From Rhodospirillales bacterium (lineage in GTDB: Bacteria; Pseudomonadota; Alphaproteobacteria; Rhodospirillales; JAOUPW01), in the NCBI GenBank assembly GCA_029879665.1, contig JAOUPW010000179.1, forward strand, positions 1-5,220: a stretch of 5,220 bases of DNA. Reading direction: 5' to 3'. Shown here piece after piece: positions 1 to 5,220 of this stretch. Both the position numbers and the translations under genes were made by a program. Each line of letters opens with the position of its first letter. Within the stretch, counting starts at the first letter, position 1. A model generated the notes under the pieces. That model searched no databases and was not told the DNA's origin. It saw only the letters and a program-made list of their open reading frames with translations.

Positions 1-1
1 G

Positions 2-1078
2 CGCGAAGTGCTGAAGGATGAAAAACTAATTCCTTACCTTGTTGATTTCAGTCCCTTCATGAGCGAAAGCGCGGAATTGGCGGACATTATCCTGCCGGAC
101 GTGGTAGCGGTGGAGCGTCACGACCTGGCCAGCAGTCCAACCGCCCTTCTTCCATGGGCGACCATGACCGATCCGCCCAACAAGCCGCGCGGCAAGGCGC
201 GGGACGTGCGCGAAACATTGAAGCAGATTGTTGAGGCTATCGATGCCGACGGCTCTCGCGGAATGAAAAAGTACTGGGCTTTCGCCAACGCCAAACAGTG
301 GGTCAAACAAGAAGTTGATGCGACCGCTACGCTGAAGGAAGCATATAAAAAGCTGAAAAAGGACGGAGTCTGGCCGAGCTACGGCAAGATCGACTTGATG
401 ACCCGGAAGATCGTCAAGAAAGGCGAGCCGGTCGAGGCGAAATACGGCGCGTACAAGACGCCGGGTTTTGCCACGCCTTCGGGTAAAATCGAGATCGCCA
501 CCCCGTCCTGGCAGGAAAACCCGCGCCACGCCACCATGGCCGCGCAGGAATTCGTATTGGCGACCTTCAAGGTGGCCTATCACACCCTTTCCATGACCTC
601 TAACCTCAAGTATCTGGCGGAGCTATGGCATTCCAATCCGCTTTGGATCAACAAGGAGGTGGCGTTCAAGCTCGGCATCGGGGACGGCGAATTCGTACGG
701 ATTACCAGTGAGGCCGGCTACATGGTGACCCGCGCCTGGCTGACCCAGGGAATTCACCCGCGGGTGGTCGGTATCTCGACGTCGGTGGGGCGTTCGGCTT
801 ATGGCCGCGTCGCCCTTGCCGATCCGCTTGAGCGGGTTCCCTTCGCGCGCAAGGAACACGAGGACCCTGATATCGACGACAATATCTGGTGGCGCGATTC
901 AGGCGTCAATCCCAATGACATCATCCCAATTGCGATTGACCCGCAAAGCGGCGTTCAGTCCTGGAACGATACCGTGGTAACGGTGTCGCCGGCCAAACTG
1001 GGCGACCGCTATGGCGATATCAAGGTGAGCAACGCCAAACATCTTGCCATTTACAAGAGACTACTGGGACAGGCCTGA
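2..1078 (+). CDS. Molybdopterin oxidoreductase catalytic subunit, C-terminal part (PsrA/PhsA/TtrA-like; 5' end outside window)
   Basis: The frame is open from the left edge and ends at TGA 1076-1078, giving 358 residues; the N-terminal Fe-S and first cofactor domains lie upstream. Family marks seen: near the start, a segment ending SAELADIILPD followed by VERHD, typical of the DMSO-reductase superfamily (complex iron-sulfur molybdoenzymes). Then comes FATPSGKIEI, and a C-terminal molybdopterin-dinucleotide-binding domain from about fragment residue 185 to 340, with AYHTLSMTSN, NPLWINKEVA, LGIGDGEFVRI and GVNPNDIIP. From family knowledge such enzymes bind a bis-MGD Mo (or W) cofactor and act in the periplasm on sulfur compounds (polysulfide, thiosulfate, tetrathionate) or other oxyanions. 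The substrate cannot be read from this half, and the physiological direction is open. The gene is followed after 33 bp by a multiheme NapC-type cytochrome, a likely redox partner. Any Fe-S (B) or NrfD-type (C) subunit would have to lie upstream. Family call firm; substrate unknown. Confidence 0.9.
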   Translation, partial: REVLKDEKLIPYLVDFSPFMSESAELADIILPDVVAVERHDLASSPTALLPWATMTDPPNKPRGKARDVRETLKQIVEAIDADGSRGMKKYWAFANAKQWVKQEVDATATLKEAYKKLKKDGVWPSYGKIDLMTRKIVKKGEPVEAKYGAYKTPGFATPSGKIEIATPSWQENPRHATMAAQEFVLATFKVAYHTLSMTSNLKYLAELWHSNPLWINKEVAFKLGIGDGEFVRITSEAGYMVTRAWLTQGIHPRVVGISTSVGRSAYGRVALADPLERVPFARKEHEDPDIDDNIWWRDSGVNPNDIIPIAIDPQSGVQSWNDTVVTVSPAKLGDRYGDIKVSNAKHLAIYKRLLGQA

Positions 1079-1096
1079 TTGACGGGCTGAACTGAC

Positions 1097-1103
1097 GGCG
1101 GAG
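1097..1103 (+). promoter_or_regulatory. Ribosome binding site deciding a TTG start
   Basis: GGCGGAG contains a GGAG core (1100-1103) 8 nt before TTG 1112. An in-frame TGA at 1088-1090 closes the frame just upstream, and no ATG or GTG lies between that stop and the TTG. The next in-frame Met is residue 172, far past the membrane anchor and three heme motifs. TTG is therefore the only sensible start. Confidence 0.7.
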
Positions 1104-1111
1104 AAAAGAAA

Positions 1112-1783
1112 TTGAAATTCATTGCATTCAAACCCGAGCATCGTTTTGCCACGTGGGCAATTGCCATTGGGGTGCTCGTCTTGCTCTGTATCGGTATCGT
1201 CCTGGGGTGGAGCCACAGCCGTTTCACCCGGGTAAGTATCTGCACCTCCTGCCATGAAATATTCGTCGATATCAAGGAATACAGCCCGACGGAAGCGTTG
1301 AGCAATTCGGTGGAGGATTACAAACCCACCAAGGCATTTGATCCCGGGCATTTCAACGTGACCGTGGGATGTGCCGAGTGTCACGCCTACCCTTACGAGG
1401 AATACCGGGAATCCGCCCATTACGAGAACGCCCGGGAGGTCAGGGCGGGATGCGTTGGATGTCACAATCCGCACAGCGTTCGCGAGGTGCTGTTCTGGAA
1501 ATTCTTCTACGTCAACAAGGGGGTTATCGGAGAGAGCCCGTTCCATGCCATCTCGAACAGCCTACGCGATATTCCCGCCTGGGAGAAACTACGCATTGAA
1601 CTGGCGGGGAAAGTTCGCACGCAAATGATTGCGGAGGAAAGCGTCAAATGTACGAACTGCCATAAAACTGAAAGCAAATGGTTTAACAAAATCGAGCGCC
1701 ATCAGGATATGGCCGGCAAGACCTGCATACAATGCCACTACAACCTTGTTCATAAAGGTGTAAAGTGGGTTGAGAATAAATGA
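1112..1783 (+). CDS. Membrane-anchored pentaheme c-type cytochrome, NapC/NirT/NrfH family
   Basis: This 223-residue protein starts at TTG behind a good ribosome binding site. Residues 13-33 form one hydrophobic helix after a short basic N-terminus, an uncleaved anchor that puts the rest in the periplasm. Five CXXCH heme sites are visible: CTSCH 44-48, CAECH 87-91, CVGCH 114-118, CTNCH 180-184 and CIQCH 205-209. The part from 87 onward matches the four-heme NapC/NrfH core: EEYRESAHYEN before the next heme site, CHNPH, and a C-terminal pair ending GKTCIQCHYNLVHKG. The first motif is thus an extra one between anchor and core. Possible distal ligands include H80, H103, H121, H145, H197 and H214. 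Family members take electrons from quinol and pass them to periplasmic reductases; here the likely partner is the molybdoenzyme 33 bp upstream, apparently in one transcript. The family call is secure; the partner is inferred from position, and reverse flow from enzyme to quinone is possible. Confidence 0.92.
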   Translation: MKFIAFKPEHRFATWAIAIGVLVLLCIGIVLGWSHSRFTRVSICTSCHEIFVDIKEYSPTEALSNSVEDYKPTKAFDPGHFNVTVGCAECHAYPYEEYRESAHYENAREVRAGCVGCHNPHSVREVLFWKFFYVNKGVIGESPFHAISNSLRDIPAWEKLRIELAGKVRTQMIAEESVKCTNCHKTESKWFNKIERHQDMAGKTCIQCHYNLVHKGVKWVENK

Positions 1784-1880
1784 CTTAATTCCGTCTGGCC
1801 GCTATCGGGACTCAGCAATCTCCAGATCGCCCGGAGTTGCGATGAATTTCTGAAATATAGGGGATGCCGCGTCGGCCCAG

Positions 1881-1917
1881 CCGGCCCGGAAGGAATCAAG
1901 GATTCTTTCCGGACCGG
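1881..1917. terminator. Probable bidirectional terminator hairpin between convergent genes
   Basis: Left arm 1881-1897 and right arm 1901-1917 form a 17-bp stem with a 3-nt loop (AAG). Fifteen positions are Watson-Crick pairs; the two imperfect positions give one wobble and one mismatch on either strand. It lies about 100 bp after the cytochrome stop and 23 bp after the nirS stop, which is where a shared terminator is expected. There is no clear T-run on either side, so it may act as a stem that blocks readthrough or protects 3' ends rather than as a textbook intrinsic terminator. The rest of 1784-1939 shows nothing recognisable. Confidence 0.62.
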
Positions 1918-1939
1918 TGCAAGGCGTTTCGGGGAGGCG

Positions 1940-3745
<1,806 letters not shown>

Positions 3746-3808
3746 TTAATCCGCCAGAATAGTCAAATCAAATTGTATAAATCGTTAATTCTACCGCTGT
3801 ATTCTGTC

Positions 3809-3814
3809 AATATG
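3809..3814 (-). promoter_or_regulatory. Candidate -10 element of the nirS promoter
   Basis: CATATT on the minus strand matches TATAAT at four of six positions. If the start site is near 3802, the centre of the FNR/DNR-type box (3843.5) lies at -41.5, the class II activator position, with no need for a good -35. The leader would be about 114 nt. A more AT-rich alternative, TATACA at 3779-3774 on the minus strand, would place the box too far upstream for class II contact. Weak on sequence alone, supported by spacing. Confidence 0.4.
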
Positions 3815-3836
3815 GGGGTGTGTCCAATTGCCGTAC

Positions 3837-3850
3837 TTGATGAATGTCAA
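3837..3850. promoter_or_regulatory. FNR/DNR/NNR-type operator in the nirS-nirI divergent region
   Basis: TTGAT-GAAT-GTCAA differs from the FNR-family consensus TTGAT-N4-ATCAA at one base (G for A at the first base of the right half). Regulators of this family (FNR/ANR for low oxygen; DNR/NNR for NO) classically control nirS and nirI promoters. The site lies 148 bp before the nirS start codon and 104 bp before the nirI start codon, and no second convincing copy is seen between them. Which family member binds cannot be told from the site. Confidence 0.72.
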
Positions 3851-3855
3851 TTCAT
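3840..3855. repeat. Perfect inverted repeat overlapping the FNR-type box
   Basis: ATGAAT-GTCA-ATTCAT has 6-bp perfect arms and a 4-bp spacer. It is shifted 4 bp relative to the TTGAT...GTCAA box and shares most of its bases. It could be a second protein site that competes with the activator, or a chance product of AT-rich sequence. Confidence 0.45.
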
Positions 3856-3871
3856 GGCCTTGTGCAACCGA

Positions 3872-3877
3872 TAAAAT
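3872..3877 (+). promoter_or_regulatory. nirI: Candidate -10 element of the nirI promoter
   Basis: TAAAAT matches TATAAT at five of six positions. With a start site near 3885 the FNR/DNR box centre lies at -41.5, the class II arrangement. The leader would be about 70 nt and would contain the hairpin over the start codon. No good -35 is present, as expected for an activator-dependent promoter. Confidence 0.5.
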
Positions 3878-3912
3878 TAAAACAATATTATTTTTACTGA
3901 ATTTCTCCGGTT

Positions 3913-3959
3913 TCCACGGCCGTCGCCGCTGGGGATGGATATAGGAGCGGTGCCGTGGA
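3913..3959 (+). promoter_or_regulatory. nirI: Leader hairpin enclosing the nirI start codon
   Basis: TCCACGGC (3913-3920) pairs perfectly with GCCGTGGA (3952-3959). An inner stem, GCCGCT (3925-3930) with AGCGGT (3946-3951), has five Watson-Crick pairs and one G-U, separated from the outer stem by a 4-nt bulge on the left only. The loop is 15 nt. The GTG start (3955-3957) lies entirely within the outer stem, and the last two bases of the AGGAG ribosome site lie in the inner stem. If it forms, it should limit translation initiation. Seen by eye; no folding energy was computed. Confidence 0.45.
3943..3947 (+). promoter_or_regulatory. nirI: Ribosome binding site deciding the GTG start of nirI
   Basis: AGGAG sits 7 nt before GTG 3955. 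The next in-frame start, ATG at 3973, has no comparable site and would cut the basic DHKKR segment from the signal peptide. An ATG at 3935 is in another frame and meets a stop after a short run. Confidence 0.7.
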
Positions 3960-5220
3960 CCATAAGAAACGAATGCACGGGTTCGGTTTTGCGGCTGTTT
4001 TTATCGCTCTTTATTTTTTGAGTATGCCGAGTGCATTCAGCGATGACGGCATCAAGATTCGGCCTGTTGTTAAAGATGAAACGCTGATCTCTCCGGAACT
4101 TCTTCAAAAACTCCTCCCGGGTGCGGACCGCGTGGCCGCTCAAGAGGGAAAGCCTCCCGCGCGGGCCGTTTACAAAGACGGAAAACTTTACGGTTATATC
4201 GTTTCGACACATGTGGTAATGGATTCGACCGGGTTTGCCGGAAATCCTTTCGACATTTTAGTCGGTCTCGGGATGGACGCTCAGATCAAGGGGGCCCATC
4301 TTGCAGATCATAACGAACCAATTCTCATTATCGGCGTTGCCGAGAAGAAAATTTACGAATACGTAGATCAATTCCGTGGCGTTGATATTCGCAACAGAGT
4401 GATGCCTGGAATTGCGCCTGAAAATGGCACTCCGCGCATTGACGGTGTTAGCGGGGCTTCAATCAGCAGCGTAATCATGAGCGATGCCATTCTAAGATCG
4501 TCCCGGCTGGTTGCACGTTCGCGAAAAATTCTCGTTTCCTCAGTAGGCCGGGGAACCCTGGATATCGATAGTTTCAGGAAGTCCGACTGGGCACAGCTCC
4601 TTGCGGATGGGGATGTAAAGCGCCTACGGATTCAAAATAAGGACTTGTCAAAGTTTTTCCGGAAACAAGGGGTCACCGTATCCCTTGCGGGCGACGAAGA
4701 TGCCACATTCATCGACTTGTACGTGACCCTGGCGACTCCCGCGACGATTGGGCGCAACCTGCTCGGGGAAAATTCCTATCAGCGCCTGATGGCGCAAAAA
4801 GAGTCTCAAGGGCAGTTAATATTCATTGCCGCGCAAGGTCTCTATTCCTTCAAGGGCACGACCTGGAAGAAGACCGGCCTCTTTGATCGAATTCAGATCA
4901 TTCAGGGGGAACGAACAATTCGTTTGTTAAAGAATCAATATCTGCGGGTTGATAAAATTAATGCCCCGGGCGCGCCCAATCTGCGCGAAGCCGCGCTGTT
5001 CACACTGCCTGCGAACTCTGGTCTGGTGGCGACCGATCCATGGCAATTGGATTTGTTGGTTGAGCGGGAATCGTCATCTGGGGAAAAAGTTTTTGCCGGA
5101 TTTCAGGCTCAATACGAATTACCTTCCCGATATATCCAAACTCAATCAAGCGACCCTAAATTAAGTGATGACTATGCGTTTATGAAGGATTCCTCCGGCG
5201 AAGATGCCTACTGGGTCAGC
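3955..5220 (+). CDS. nirI: NosR/NirI-family FMN-binding regulatory/electron-transfer protein, N-terminal part (3' end outside window)
   Basis: From GTG 3955 the frame is open to the right edge, giving 422 residues. The N-terminus is a signal peptide: basic DHKKR, a hydrophobic run about 10-22, and a cleavage region PSAFS before DDG. Residues about 65-185 form an FMN-binding domain: LYGYIVST, a glycine-rich GFAGNPFDILVGLG, then HNEPILIIGV, and the flavin-attachment motif D163-GVSGAS (S169 at the acceptor position). The rest in view is the periplasmic middle region. Family members continue with several membrane helices, cysteine motifs facing the cytoplasm and a C-terminal 4Fe-4S ferredoxin part, about 700 residues in all; those parts should lie beyond the window. 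NosR supports nos expression and electron supply to N2O reductase; its paralogue NirI is needed for nirS expression in Paracoccus. Divergent placement beside nirS with a shared FNR-type box favours NirI, but NosR cannot be excluded without the downstream genes. Confidence 0.82.
   Translation, partial: MDHKKRMHGFGFAAVFIALYFLSMPSAFSDDGIKIRPVVKDETLISPELLQKLLPGADRVAAQEGKPPARAVYKDGKLYGYIVSTHVVMDSTGFAGNPFDILVGLGMDAQIKGAHLADHNEPILIIGVAEKKIYEYVDQFRGVDIRNRVMPGIAPENGTPRIDGVSGASISSVIMSDAILRSSRLVARSRKILVSSVGRGTLDIDSFRKSDWAQLLADGDVKRLRIQNKDLSKFFRKQGVTVSLAGDEDATFIDLYVTLATPATIGRNLLGENSYQRLMAQKESQGQLIFIAAQGLYSFKGTTWKKTGLFDRIQIIQGERTIRLLKNQYLRVDKINAPGAPNLREAALFTLPANSGLVATDPWQLDLLVERESSSGEKVFAGFQAQYELPSRYIQTQSSDPKLSDDYAFMKDSSGEDAYWVS

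Noticed and set aside
26..583. 185-residue open frame on - opposite the molybdoenzyme
   Set aside because: It is a shadow of a clearly conserved coding frame and has no recognisable motif.
3762..3790. AT-rich TTGATTTGAC stretch on the minus strand as a second FNR-type box
   Set aside because: There is no ATCAA-like right half at the required 4-bp spacing; it is a direct repeat rather than a palindrome.
3805..3810. Perfect TTGACA on the minus strand as a sigma-70 -35 for nirS
   Set aside because: At 16-18 bp downstream the hexamers are poor matches to TATAAT; the better TATACA lies about 25 bp away, too far. An activator-dependent promoter fits better.
3877..4212. 111-residue open frame on - spanning the nirI start
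   Set aside because: It overlaps the NosR/NirI signal peptide and FMN domain in antisense, lacks family features and would cross the nirI leader.

Overview
The window reads as a piece of chromosome from a denitrifying proteobacterium with moderately high GC. The cytochrome cd1 nitrite reductase resembles the Pseudomonas/betaproteobacterial type closely, and a NosR/NirI-family gene sits divergently beside it. A beta- or gammaproteobacterium is the best guess; the sequence alone does not give a genus.

Layout, left to right. (1) The C-terminal half of a molybdopterin oxidoreductase of the DMSO-reductase superfamily (PsrA/PhsA/TtrA-like; substrate not determinable) runs in from the left edge on +. 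(2) 33 bp later on the same strand lies a membrane-anchored NapC/NirT/NrfH-type cytochrome c. It starts at TTG and carries five CXXCH motifs instead of the usual four. The two form the end of an operon that probably exchanges electrons between the quinone pool and the molybdoenzyme. (3) A short intergenic stretch holds a strong 17-bp hairpin between convergent genes, a likely two-way terminator. (4) nirS, complete, lies on the minus strand with all heme c and heme d1 ligands recognisable. (5) A 266-bp AT-rich divergent control region follows. It holds an FNR/DNR/NNR-type box (TTGAT-N4-GTCAA) placed so that its centre falls about 41.5 bp from a plausible start site on each side. (6) A NosR/NirI-family gene on + runs off the right edge. 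It shows a signal peptide and an FMN-binding domain whose flavin-attachment motif ends in Ser. Its GTG start codon lies in a predicted 5'-leader hairpin.

How the parts fit: NirS reduces nitrite to NO in the periplasm. The divergent NirI-like flavoprotein is expected to support nirS expression or electron supply, and both would be switched on by low oxygen or NO through the shared box. The molybdoenzyme/cytochrome pair is a separate respiratory module insulated by the hairpin. No heme d1 synthesis genes, mobile elements, tRNA/rRNA genes or CRISPR arrays are visible. The best points for follow-up are the extra heme site in the cytochrome, the start-codon hairpin of nirI, and the single box that appears to serve two promoters.
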